A DNA stretch of 64,000 nt from positions 124,001-188,000 of the forward strand of contig NZ_NPFW01000023.1 in the NCBI RefSeq assembly GCF_002259405.1. Reading direction: 5' to 3'. A program made the position numbers and the translations under genes. This document shows positions 35,103 through 43,154 of the stretch, piece after piece. The notes under the pieces were generated by a model. It did not search any database. It was given only the letters and a program-made list of their open reading frames with translations, and had not been told where the DNA came from. The DNA comes from Rhodococcus sp. 14-2483-1-2 (GTDB lineage: Bacteria > Actinomycetota > Actinomycetes > Mycobacteriales > Mycobacteriaceae). Each line of letters starts with the position of its first letter. Position 1 is the first letter of the stretch.

Positions 35103-35691
35103 CGGTTTCGACGATGATTTTACGCATTTTGGCGTGGCCGAGAAGTTCGATGACCTCGAAATCGACTGCAAGATGCCGCGATTCGTCGGCGTTGATGTGT
35201 TTGAAGACCTCCTGACAGACCGGGTCGTGGATCTCGTCCATGATGAACTTGACCAATGCACCGTCGAGGGCGACCTCGAGCATCGGAATGACAGTACCCA
35301 GCACCGCGAGGGGGGTCTGGTCGGCGTACTTGTCCAGCCAGTCGATGATGAGCTTGACGTTGACGTTCGGCTGTGGAATTTCGTCGTTCTCGAGCATCCC
35401 CCATCGCCGCATCAGAGCAAGTTCGGCGTTCGCGTGCTTCTGCTCCTCCGCGTGGAAATGACGGTAGATGTCACGGAGCGTCTCGGTGGGTGCCTTACGT
35501 GCCATCGCGGCGAATCCGCGGGCACCGACGTTCTCGATCCACATCAGGTCGGACATGAACGGCTTGAGCTTGGCGTGCAGCTCGGGACTGATCGAATCGG
35601 CACCCGGTGCATCCCAGGCAATGTCGGCGAGAGCCCACTGCCGGTCCTTGATCTTGGTCAACATCGCCTCGAAGTCGAAATTTTCGGTCAT
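34765..35691 (-). CDS. Ferritin-like diiron protein, probable oxygenase
   Basis: The helical protein has 308 residues, starting MTENFDFEAMLTKIKDRQW. The ligand pattern of a carboxylate-bridged diiron site is visible: Glu53, the EEQKH block (Glu83, His86), Glu139 and the DESRH block (Glu170, His173). This resembles AurF-type N-oxygenases and other ferritin-like oxygenases more than ferritins. The ATG at 35691 has little ribosome-binding signal but matches the start of conserved sequence; an open frame continues upstream without motifs. It is two bases downstream of the SDR and coupled to the monooxygenase. The reductase at 37696 may be its electron donor. Its reaction is unknown. Confidence 0.75.
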   Translation of the reverse strand: MTENFDFEAMLTKIKDRQWALADIAWDAPGADSISPELHAKLKPFMSDLMWIENVGARGFAAMARKAPTETLRDIYRHFHAEEQKHANAELALMRRWGMLENDEIPQPNVNVKLIIDWLDKYADQTPLAVLGTVIPMLEVALDGALVKFIMDEIHDPVCQEVFKHINADESRHLAVDFEVIELLGHAKMRKIIVETVGAWARPSLIIGTLRYIPLLNKMRDNIVEMGVDEERLYTAMKRFKKVGERTPFPKRLPMYRFISWHGSVVIDRAHPYHRLADAMVVMTAKYPKRLLRAQPTWSKELTYEPVA

Positions 35692-35693
35692 TG

Positions 35694-36566
35694 TCACTTT
35701 CCTGTCGTCGTAGAAGAGTCGGTGAGGGGCCGATCCGATGATTCGCTCGGAATGAGCCGGTTGAGCAGTCCTGCGCCGCGGGTGTAGAGGGTCGGGGTCA
35801 GTCGCTTGGCAAGCCACACAGCTTTGGCGTCGAGTTGCGGGACGACATAGAGGCGACCTTTGTCGAAGGCATCGAGTGTTCCGGCGGCGACACGGTCGGG
35901 TGAGAACCCGGTCCAACGCATGAGTTTTTCTGCAAGCTCGGACGATTGAGCGGTGATGCGGCCATCGATTGCGACGTTGGTCTTGACGAATGTCGGGCAG
36001 AGCACGCTCACACGGACGCCTGTTCCCGACAGTTCTGCTGCCAAGGTTTCCGACAGTGACATGACACCGGCCTTGCCGACGTTGTACGGGCCCATGGTCG
36101 GTGCGGCCGCGAAACCGGCGGCCGACGCGACGTTGATGATCCCGCCGCGACCCGCAGCGCGCAGTTGCGGAACGAACGTCTCGCATCCATGGATGACGCC
36201 CCACAGGTTGATGCCCAGGGCCCAGTTCCAGTCGTCCAAACCGACGCTCCCGATGGGCTGGCCGCCGATACCGACGCCTGCGTTGTTGATCACCAGGGTG
36301 GGTGCACCGCCGAATTCGAGCTCTGCGAACAGTGCAAGATCCTCCACCTCGGATCGGACTGCGACATCACATCGCACCGCGTAACCGCGACCGTCGAGGA
36401 GACGGACGGTTTCCTCGGCGCGCTCGAGCGAGATGTCTGCGCACACGACGCGGCCTCCGCGCCGAGCAAGTTCCAGTGCGAAGGCGCGGCCGATACCGCT
36501 ACCGGCGCCGGTGACCACGGCATCTGCGCCGAGGGACGGCGATGGGGTCGACTTCAGTCCGAACAT
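35694..36566 (-). CDS. Short-chain dehydrogenase/reductase (SadH-like)
   Basis: This 290-residue SDR shows TGAGSGIGRAFALEL near the N-terminus, the acidic residue in VVCADIS, INNAGVGIGG, and the catalytic Ser in ASAAGFAAA with YNVGKAG as Tyr-x-x-x-Lys. The C-terminal extension with LDAFDKGRLYVVPQLDAKAVWLAKRL is typical of SadH-type SDRs found with MymA monooxygenases. The start overlaps the end of the upstream esterase by 13 bp. It probably interconverts an alcohol and the ketone used by the monooxygenase. Confidence 0.85.
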   Translation of the reverse strand: MFGLKSTPSPSLGADAVVTGAGSGIGRAFALELARRGGRVVCADISLERAEETVRLLDGRGYAVRCDVAVRSEVEDLALFAELEFGGAPTLVINNAGVGIGGQPIGSVGLDDWNWALGINLWGVIHGCETFVPQLRAAGRGGIINVASAAGFAAAPTMGPYNVGKAGVMSLSETLAAELSGTGVRVSVLCPTFVKTNVAIDGRITAQSSELAEKLMRWTGFSPDRVAAGTLDAFDKGRLYVVPQLDAKAVWLAKRLTPTLYTRGAGLLNRLIPSESSDRPLTDSSTTTGK

Positions 36567-37588
36567 GGGGTCTCGATTCGTGTAGGAGGAAGTGCTGCAT
36601 CGGCGGGAAGACGATCGAGCTCCGTGCGGATGAACCGCGCTGCGTGCCCCAGCGCTGGGCCCGCTTCTGGGGATATTCGAGGGAGCGCTTGGAAGACGTG
36701 CATCTGGTCGGGCCAGATTTCGAGCGCGCAGGTACCGGCGTTGGCTTCGACGATCCCGCGTAGATACTCGGCGTCTGCGACCAGCATCTCGGCACCGCCT
36801 GCCTGCACCAGGAACGGTGGCAGCGATGTCCCTGACTCGACCGCTAGTCTCAGCCGCGGGATATCGGGCTTCTGGCCGCTGGTGTAGAGCATGGTGAGCG
36901 CCCGCGCACCCGCCGCGGAAATCATCGGATCGCGTCGCAGGCGTTCTCGGTCTTCGGCAAGATCGAAGGTCAGGTCGATCAGTGGGGAGAACAGCACTAC
37001 CGCGGCGGGCTGCGGAGCGCGGCGTCGGGCATTGTCGATGATCAGGTCGAGCGCAAGGTGCCCGCCAGCGGAATCCCCAGCGACGGCGATCCTGCCGGGC
37101 TCATAACCCTGTTCGAGCAGCCACCGGTAGGCACGCTCGACATCGTTTGCGGCTGCCGGGAACGGGTGCTCCGGTGCCAGCCGGTAGTCCACGACGAACA
37201 CTGGCACACCCGATTCGCGAGAAAGCCGTGACGCCAGACCACGGTGAGTGCGGGCCGAGCAAATTGCGTATGCACTGCCGTGTAAATACAGCACTGCCGC
37301 CGAATCGGTACGTGGCATGTTTTCGTCAACGCCGTTCACCCCCGCGGCGTCGACCCACTCGCCGACGACTCCGTTATCGTCGACTGCAGTGACAGTCGTA
37401 CCGCGCGCGACACTGCCGAACAAGCGCATCGCGACCTCGACCAGGACACGCGCTATGTGCACGCCGCCCCGGTCGTAAGGTAGCCGAGACGCAATCGGCC
37501 GCAGTGTGCGAGCTGTCGTCCAGGCAGCGCAGCGCGCTCGTCGAGATCCTCGCACCTGTGGGCCGGCCACTGCCCGGGTCGCTGTCAT
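36554..37588 (-). CDS. Alpha/beta-hydrolase, HSL/LipR-like esterase
   Basis: A 344-residue hydrolase of the hormone-sensitive-lipase group. The oxyanion-hole block reads YLHGSAYAICS, with HGS in place of the usual HGG. The nucleophile elbow is AVAGDSAGGHLALDL, and the acid/histidine part is in VQAGGAEMLVADAEYL and WPDQMHVFQ. I prefer the ATG at 37588; an in-frame ATG at 37645 would add 19 residues, and neither start has a strong ribosome-binding site. It is the first gene of the operon, as lipR is beside mymA in M. tuberculosis, and would cleave the ester made by the monooxygenase. Confidence 0.82.
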   Translation of the reverse strand: MTATRAVAGPQVRGSRRARCAAWTTARTLRPIASRLPYDRGGVHIARVLVEVAMRLFGSVARGTTVTAVDDNGVVGEWVDAAGVNGVDENMPRTDSAAVLYLHGSAYAICSARTHRGLASRLSRESGVPVFVVDYRLAPEHPFPAAANDVERAYRWLLEQGYEPGRIAVAGDSAGGHLALDLIIDNARRRAPQPAAVVLFSPLIDLTFDLAEDRERLRRDPMISAAGARALTMLYTSGQKPDIPRLRLAVESGTSLPPFLVQAGGAEMLVADAEYLRGIVEANAGTCALEIWPDQMHVFQALPRISPEAGPALGHAARFIRTELDRLPADAALPPTRIETPCSD

Positions 37589-37603
37589 AACGACAGCATC
37601 ATC

Positions 37604-37622
37604 GACAATAGCGCCATTTGTC
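37604..37622. promoter_or_regulatory. Short inverted repeat in the divergent esterase / reductase promoter
   Basis: GACAA (37604-37608) and TTGTC (37618-37622) form an inverted repeat with a 9-base spacer, followed by TTGACA on the minus strand. The site overlaps the region just upstream of the esterase start at 37588 and is 74 bp from the reductase start. It is a weak operator candidate. Confidence 0.3.
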
Positions 37623-37695
37623 AATGGTCTATTCTCTGATGACATAGTTCGATCGGGCTCTGGATTTCCAGCCCGAGTACCGAGAGGGAGCAATC

Positions 37696-38760
37696 ATGAC
37701 GATCGAGTCGATTGCGGCAGCTGAGACCGACCCGCGCAGGCTTCGCCTGCGGGTGGAGAACGTCATCGAAGAGACGTCCGACGCCCTCACTCTCGTGTTT
37801 GCCGACCCAGGCACCGACGGCACCACGGCATTCCGCTACCGCCCCGGGCAATTCGTGACACTCGAGATCCCCCACGCACAGCACACGTCCGTCGCGCGTT
37901 GCTACTCACTGTCGAGTAGCCCGGACTGCGACGAGCGCCCGGCAATCTCGGTCAAACGAACCACGGGCGGCTACGCCTCGAACTGGTTGTGCGACAACGC
38001 CGTTGTCGGCCTCACCTTGTCCGCACTTCATCCTGCCGGCACCTTCGTGCCGCCCAGGTGGGACAAGCCGCTCATACTTTTCGCAGCCGGCAGCGGCATC
38101 ACACCGATCATGTCCATTCTCAAGACCGCATTGGCAATTCACAACCAACGTGTCGAGTTGATCTACGCGAACCGGTCTCCGCAATCGGTCATGTTCGCCG
38201 ATACCCTCAACGACTTGACTCAGCGCTACCCGACGCGCCTCGATGTACGCCACTGGTTCGAGTCCGAGCGCGGCCTTCCGACCCACACGGGCCTACGGGA
38301 GATCATCCCCTCGCACGCCGATTCCGACGCTTACCTGTGTGGTCCAGCCTCATTCATGGACATCGCTTGCGCAGCACTCGACTCCGCGGGGCTCCCCCCC
38401 GATGCCATCCATCGTGAAGCCTTCGCGTCCATCGAGACCAACCCATTCCTCTACACGGCACCCCGTGCTTCGACCGCAATGCACGGTGGCACCCCTGTGA
38501 CTGCGGAGGTCGAAGGCGAGGACTATTCGTTCTTCTGCCCACCCGACACAGTGCTTCTCGACGCAATGCTCGCGCAGGGTATCGACGCACCGTTCGTGTG
38601 TCGGGAAGGAACCTGCGGGGCATGCGCATTCACGCTCACAGCGGGCGAGGTCGAGATGCGTGTCAACGAGACTCTGGACGACTACGAGATAAAGAAGGGC
38701 ATGCGCCTCGCATGCCAATCCGTGCCGGTCTCGGACAGCGTCGCCATCGTCATCGACTAG
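37696..38760 (+). CDS. Ferredoxin-NAD(P) reductase with C-terminal [2Fe-2S], KshB/PaaE-like
   Basis: The 354-residue electron-transfer protein has a flavin domain with RCYSLSSSPD, a nucleotide domain with AAGSGITPIMSIL and YLCGPASFM, and a plant-type ferredoxin domain. The cluster cysteines are at about 302, 307, 310 and 340 (CREGTCGAC and LACQS). A good GAGGGAG site precedes the ATG. This architecture serves diiron or Rieske oxygenases such as KshA and PaaABC. Divergence from the operon with the diiron protein suggests partnership with it. It differs from the reductase at 5158-6135, in which the flavin domain is of phthalate-dioxygenase type. Confidence 0.87.
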   Translation: MTIESIAAAETDPRRLRLRVENVIEETSDALTLVFADPGTDGTTAFRYRPGQFVTLEIPHAQHTSVARCYSLSSSPDCDERPAISVKRTTGGYASNWLCDNAVVGLTLSALHPAGTFVPPRWDKPLILFAAGSGITPIMSILKTALAIHNQRVELIYANRSPQSVMFADTLNDLTQRYPTRLDVRHWFESERGLPTHTGLREIIPSHADSDAYLCGPASFMDIACAALDSAGLPPDAIHREAFASIETNPFLYTAPRASTAMHGGTPVTAEVEGEDYSFFCPPDTVLLDAMLAQGIDAPFVCREGTCGACAFTLTAGEVEMRVNETLDDYEIKKGMRLACQSVPVSDSVAIVID

Positions 38761-38838
38761 GGCGCACGCGCGTTCCTACTGTGCGTGATCGATCCGAATA
38801 ACTGTGGGGACCAATTACCGATACCGGAGGTAATAGCT

Positions 38839-40305
38839 GTGAAAATCGCCGTGTTGACACTGGGAACACGCGGTGACGTCCAACCGTTCGTCCAGATTGC
38901 CGACAGCCTGATCGGACAGGGCCACGAGGTAACGTTCGCCAGCCCACCTGGAATGTCGTCTCTGACGAAGGCGCTTCCCGTATCGACGGTCGAGTTCGGC
39001 CCCGACGTCAGTGCGTTCCTGAACTCCCCGAGGGGACAACGCATCATCCTTTCGGGCCGAACGTCGACACTGCTCCGAGAACTGTTCTTGTTGAACAACA
39101 AACACAGCGAAGAAATCGACGACGTCTTTCGTGAACTCTCCGCCGGTGCCGATCTCCTGATCGGTGGGTCATTGGCCGAGGAGAAAGCGGCTGCAGCCGC
39201 GTTGGCCCACTCCATACCGATGACCAGTGTGCACTTCTCCCCCTTCGTCAAGACCTCGCTCGTCCCGCATTCGCTGTTCGACATCGGCAACCTCGGCCCG
39301 TACACGAACCGTCGCACCTACGACCTGTTCACCGCGCTCCGTAGCATCGCCGCTCTGCGCGACACCGCAAGAATTCCCGAGGTGCCTTTTTCGCAACGCA
39401 TTTCACACCGAATCATCGAACGTGCAGGTGCGACCGTGGTCGATGCGTACAGTCGACACCTCCTCCCTTCAACGGAGTCGATCGGAGATCCGGACTCATC
39501 GAGTCGGTTGGACCCGACCGGATTCATCCACATGACACCCCACCTGCGTAGTCGCGTGTTCCGTAGTGTCAGCGAGGCCGACTCCGAGGGCATCGAACAG
39601 TGGATAGCCTCGGGCTCAGGCGAAGTCGTCTACTTCGGGTTCGGGAGCATGCCAGTGGGAGATCCCACGCGGTTGCTCGCGCTCATCGCCGAGGTCTGCC
39701 GCGCGCTCGGTACACGCGCTGTGTGGTGCACCGGCTGGTCGCCCACCCACACCATCCCCGTCGACAGCCGGATCCGCGTAGTCGACGAGGTCGATCATGA
39801 CCGCATAATCCCGTTGTGCGTCACAGTGGTTCACCACGGTGGCGCCGGAACCACCGCAATGGCCCTGCGACACGGCCGCCCCCAAGTGATCACCTCGTTC
39901 TTCTGGGATCAACAGTTCTGGGGAAGAATGGTCGCGAACAAGAACTTAGGAATTCATCTTCGCTACCGGACCGCCCGTGCAGAAGACCTCATGATCGCAA
40001 TCCGATATGCCATGTCGCCTCCGGTCCGGATTCGAGCCGAACTGCTCGCGCGTGCTGCAGCCGTCGAGGGCGGGCTCGGGAACACATTGTCGAAGATTGA
40101 TGCTGCGGTGCGCATCAGCGCAGTGTCAACCCGCCCCGACAGTAACTTCTTGGTCGACACCGCTGCAGCACAAAATTGTCCGCGACACGTCCCCCAGTTC
40201 CCCGACACCAGGGCTGACGAAGGCCCTTCGAGTCACCCCTCGAGTTGTCGAGCAGGCGACGTGCTCGATGCGGCGAACGACCGGCAGGAGTCGGACATCA
40301 GATGA
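38839..40305 (+). CDS. Glycosyltransferase, UGT/MGT type (GT1)
   Basis: A 488-residue cytoplasmic glycosyltransferase. The GTG at 38839 is chosen for the near-perfect GGAGGTAA upstream and because VKIAVLTLGTRGDVQPF is the family start (sterol glucosyltransferase-like GTRGD). The donor-binding C-terminal block reads VVHHGGAGTTAMALRHGRPQVITSFFWDQQFWGRMV. Relatives glycosylate sterols, carotenoids, polyketides or glycopeptides. It lies 78 bp after the reductase and overlaps the next TetR gene by four bases. The C-terminal 50 residues are polar and look non-conserved. Confidence 0.85.
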   Translation: MKIAVLTLGTRGDVQPFVQIADSLIGQGHEVTFASPPGMSSLTKALPVSTVEFGPDVSAFLNSPRGQRIILSGRTSTLLRELFLLNNKHSEEIDDVFRELSAGADLLIGGSLAEEKAAAAALAHSIPMTSVHFSPFVKTSLVPHSLFDIGNLGPYTNRRTYDLFTALRSIAALRDTARIPEVPFSQRISHRIIERAGATVVDAYSRHLLPSTESIGDPDSSSRLDPTGFIHMTPHLRSRVFRSVSEADSEGIEQWIASGSGEVVYFGFGSMPVGDPTRLLALIAEVCRALGTRAVWCTGWSPTHTIPVDSRIRVVDEVDHDRIIPLCVTVVHHGGAGTTAMALRHGRPQVITSFFWDQQFWGRMVANKNLGIHLRYRTARAEDLMIAIRYAMSPPVRIRAELLARAAAVEGGLGNTLSKIDAAVRISAVSTRPDSNFLVDTAAAQNCPRHVPQFPDTRADEGPSSHPSSCRAGDVLDAANDRQESDIR

Positions 40306-40964
40306 ACGAAGTGGGGAAGGTCGACGGACGTGAACTGAGGTGGCGCGCGCACAACACTGCGCGCAGACTGGCACTGCTGGACGGGACAATCTCTGCTGTA
40401 CGCATACACGGCCGGGCAACCGGCCTAAGCGAGATCGCATCGGCAAACGGTGTTTCCACGTCGGTCCTCTACAAATACTTCTCGAGCAAGGACCAGCTTT
40501 TCAAGACGGCTGTGAGACATTACTTCGAAACTGCCCTGATCCCGCAGATGCATGCAGCAACTTCTACAGAACCGGACGACTACCGTTGTGCGCGTGCGAT
40601 GATCACGACATATGTCGACGCAGTCGAGTGTGATCGCCAATTCTACGAATTTGTCCTGACCAACAACGACGGCAATCGTGACTTGGTCGCCGAATCCGAA
40701 CAGTTGATCGCAGAACTGCTCGGTACCGTCATCGAGGAGCGTCTACGCGCGCTCGGCATGGACACCGGTGGCGCAGCACCGCTGGCATTTGGAATCGTAG
40801 GTGCGGTTCGGATGACAGTGCATTGGTGGGTCATCGAACGATCCATATCGAAGGATTCACTTGTCGAGTATCTCGCAATTATGCTGTGGGGTGGTATCTC
40901 CGGCATTGCTGAATCCGAGGGGTCTCCCTCGAAGTTCGAGTCCCGACCAACCCCCGCAAGCTGA
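40302..40964 (+). CDS. TetR-family transcriptional regulator
   Basis: This is a 220-residue regulator. The helix-turn-helix is in ISAVRIHGRATGLSEIASANGVSTSVLYKYFSSKDQLFKTAVRHYFE, a typical TetR pattern with YKYFSSKDQL. The C-terminal domain is helical. The ATG overlaps the glycosyltransferase stop (ATGA), so they are translated together; a longer frame from 40245 lies within that gene. It may control the glycosyltransferase or the divergent oxygenase operon. Confidence 0.83.
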   Translation: MNEVGKVDGRELRWRAHNTARRLALLDGTISAVRIHGRATGLSEIASANGVSTSVLYKYFSSKDQLFKTAVRHYFETALIPQMHAATSTEPDDYRCARAMITTYVDAVECDRQFYEFVLTNNDGNRDLVAESEQLIAELLGTVIEERLRALGMDTGGAAPLAFGIVGAVRMTVHWWVIERSISKDSLVEYLAIMLWGGISGIAESEGSPSKFESRPTPAS

Positions 40965-40971
40965 GCTCCTG

Positions 40972-41003
40972 GAGGGTAGGCCGGCAGCTACCGGCGCTCC
41001 CTC
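40972..41003. terminator. Hairpin between convergent genes
   Basis: GAGGG (40972-40976) pairs with CCCTC (40999-41003), and inside it GCCGG (40980-40984) pairs with CCGGC (40991-40995) around CAGCTA. It begins 8 bp after the TetR stop. The remaining sequence up to 41255, where the membrane protein gene ends, shows no gene. Confidence 0.45.
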
Positions 41004-41255
41004 TCGCACGAAGGCCGACGCAGCCACACGCCCATTAGTATTATGGCAGACCCCGAGGAACCTGCATCGAAAACTAGCGAATCTCGCCCGAAGTACACCC
41101 AGTTACCGATGTAGTCTTCGTCAGACAGTGCTATTGCAGCTACTGCGCACTGTCGTGACATTCACCGCCGTAGTACTCGGAATGCCGAACCTCCTCGGGG
41201 ATGGATCAAGTCGCATCCAGATGGATTCCAGCAGGTGTCGCCACCGCCCTGCCGT

Positions 41256-42572
41256 TCACGCTCCGAACAGCAGGAACAATCCACCGAATGTGTAGAGCAC
41301 CATGACGACCATCATGGCGAGCTGTCCGGTGGCCGCATGTTCTTTCGGCAGTGTTCGCAGCGACGCGTCGTGGGCGAGGGTGATACCCACCAGGTGCCCC
41401 ACCACGACCGCCAGGACGGCGATGCCGGCGACGACCGACGGGTGGTTGGACAGGACGTAGGAAACCGATGCATCCTGCAGCCCCAGTACATTCGCTCCGT
41501 TGCCCAATGGATCCGATAGCGAAATGATTGTCTGCTGGCCCTTTTCGACGAAGTACGTGAGGTAGTGAGCCGTCATGTAACCCACCACGATCGGGATCAG
41601 GGAATGGGCGAGCAGGCCGGGTAGCGCGGCACGGCGAACACGCGACACTCCCCCGGTGGCACGGGCCGCAGACCAGAACGCCGCTCCGACAACGCAGATG
41701 ACGGCAATCAACCCGAGAGTTCTGGTCGGCACCGATCCGAGAGCGGATTCGTCGACCAACGAGCGCCATGCCGGTATCTGCCCGATGCTGTCGAAGGCGG
41801 TGGACCCGAGCAGAACGGCAAGCACGGCCACTGATCCCCGCTGCACCGGCAGGCTCACCGCACCGTCGAGCGGAGACCGCAGCGCCAGCACGCCGGACGC
41901 GGCATCTCGGGTGAGTGGAGACAACCGAGATACCGTGTCGCTGTACACCTCGAAAGGGTCTGCACGAGAGAACCATTCGTTGCCGAAGATCGCCGCACCG
42001 ACCGCCATCGACACGACGTATACCGCGCACCACAGACGAACGGCCGACACCGAGCCCGAGTCGGGTGAGGCCAGTTCGAGCCAGACGAACGCGAAGAGTC
42101 CGACAACTGCTGGTACACAACCCCATTCGCGTCGATACGGGACGATTGCCGCCGACGTCGAACGACGCAACAGTCCGCACACGACCCGGTGTAGTGCCCG
42201 CATCGGAGACACGATTCGCCAGAACGGCCCGAACAATAGTGACGCCGGAACGATGCCCACCCACACCAAAACGTAGAAGGTGCCGAGCAACGCGTTGCTG
42301 GAATCCTGTGGCCCCCACACCGATGCTGCGGCGACAGTGCCCGCCAGCAGCACCGACAAGGTCCCGACGAGACCCCGGACGAGCGCCGAATCGGCCACCA
42401 CCGTCGTCCGCGGCAACGCCACGACGACACGCGTGGGGTCGAGCCTGGGGCGACGCCACGCGAACAGCAGCAGCACGAACGACGCCGCCAACGCCCACGC
42501 CCCTCCGATCAGGGCGTAGGTTACCGGGATCGGCAGATCGGTCGACCCGCCGAGGCCGTGGGCGAGAATCAC
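41256..42572 (-). CDS. Polytopic membrane protein of unknown function
   Basis: The 438-residue protein has about ten predicted membrane helices and starts MILAHGLGGSTDLPIPVTYALIGG. Polar features include FGPFWRIVSPMRALHR, FGNEWFSRADPFEVYSDTVSRLSP and several membrane-flanking histidines (PGLLAHSLIPIVVGYMTAHYLTYF). I do not recognise a named family. It overlaps the end of the cupredoxin-like lipoprotein gene by four bases and is the last gene of a four-gene operon. A role in copper or redox transport across the membrane is a guess from the neighbour. Confidence 0.6.
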   Translation of the reverse strand: MILAHGLGGSTDLPIPVTYALIGGAWALAASFVLLLFAWRRPRLDPTRVVVALPRTTVVADSALVRGLVGTLSVLLAGTVAAASVWGPQDSSNALLGTFYVLVWVGIVPASLLFGPFWRIVSPMRALHRVVCGLLRRSTSAAIVPYRREWGCVPAVVGLFAFVWLELASPDSGSVSAVRLWCAVYVVSMAVGAAIFGNEWFSRADPFEVYSDTVSRLSPLTRDAASGVLALRSPLDGAVSLPVQRGSVAVLAVLLGSTAFDSIGQIPAWRSLVDESALGSVPTRTLGLIAVICVVGAAFWSAARATGGVSRVRRAALPGLLAHSLIPIVVGYMTAHYLTYFVEKGQQTIISLSDPLGNGANVLGLQDASVSYVLSNHPSVVAGIAVLAVVVGHLVGITLAHDASLRTLPKEHAATGQLAMMVVMVLYTFGGLFLLFGA

Positions 42573-42988
42573 GGACGAACGACGAGCGTGGCGACAGTGC
42601 GATCGCTGTGGTGCAGTTCGATATCGACCTGTCCGGGCACATCGACGGTGAACGTGAACAGCTGATCTTTACCCGGCTCGATCTCGAAGGTGTGCTCGGG
42701 AACCGAATGCACGTGCAGTTCGTCGGCGACATCACTGGTGATCGACATCGAAATCGATTGCCCCACAGACGCGTCGAGGCGTTGATTGGTCGGTTCGACC
42801 GTCCCGCCGTCGATCGACAGATTCATCTGCAGGGTATCGGGCTGCGCGGAGACCGACGGGGTGGAGTCGGTGCTGGGCACCGGTTCTGCCGCGGTGGGCG
42901 AGGTACCGCCGGACGACGATCCGCAGCCGGCCACCAGCGCCACCGCTGCACATCCGATGATCGCTGCCCGCACTGGCGACGGTCCCAT
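42569..42988 (-). CDS. Cupredoxin-like lipoprotein
   Basis: A 139-residue exported lipoprotein: the signal peptide ends in VALVAGC with Cys22 as the lipid site, followed by a Ser/Thr/Pro-rich linker. The mature domain has a cupredoxin pattern: a beta-rich fold, DELHVHSVPEHTFEIEPG, and FTVDVPGQVDIELHHSD. His residues in HVHS and HHSD could be metal ligands, but no classic Cys ligand is seen. It sits one base downstream of a small membrane protein and overlaps the next gene by four bases. Metal binding is inferred. Confidence 0.65.
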   Translation of the reverse strand: MGPSPVRAAIIGCAAVALVAGCGSSSGGTSPTAAEPVPSTDSTPSVSAQPDTLQMNLSIDGGTVEPTNQRLDASVGQSISMSITSDVADELHVHSVPEHTFEIEPGKDQLFTFTVDVPGQVDIELHHSDRTVATLVVRP

Positions 42989-42989
42989 G

Positions 42990-43154
42990 TCAGTGCTCTC
43001 CTTCGTGTTCGAGTTTCTCTGCGCGCTCCGCCCGGCGGTCCTTCCTGACGACGTACAGCACCGCGGCCACGATGATCAACGCGGGCGCGACTGCCGGAAT
43101 GGCCAGAACCACAGAGTGATCGGCGAGATAGACGACGTCTGATGCTGCCATCAT
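42990..43154 (-). CDS. Single-span small membrane protein
   Basis: The product has 54 residues. One hydrophobic helix (VVLAIPAVAPALIIVAAVLYVV) is followed by a highly charged tail (RKDRRAERAEKLEHEGEH). The ATG at 43154 overlaps the stop of the large membrane gene by four bases (ATGA), and a second ATG follows directly. The gene is too short for motif assignment, but its tight coupling on both sides makes it real. It may be a subunit or assembly factor of the same complex. Confidence 0.6.
   Translation of the reverse strand: MMAASDVVYLADHSVVLAIPAVAPALIIVAAVLYVVRKDRRAERAEKLEHEGEH

Noticed and set aside
35692..36204. Longer N-terminus of the diiron protein
   Set aside because: It overlaps the conserved SDR gene in another frame.
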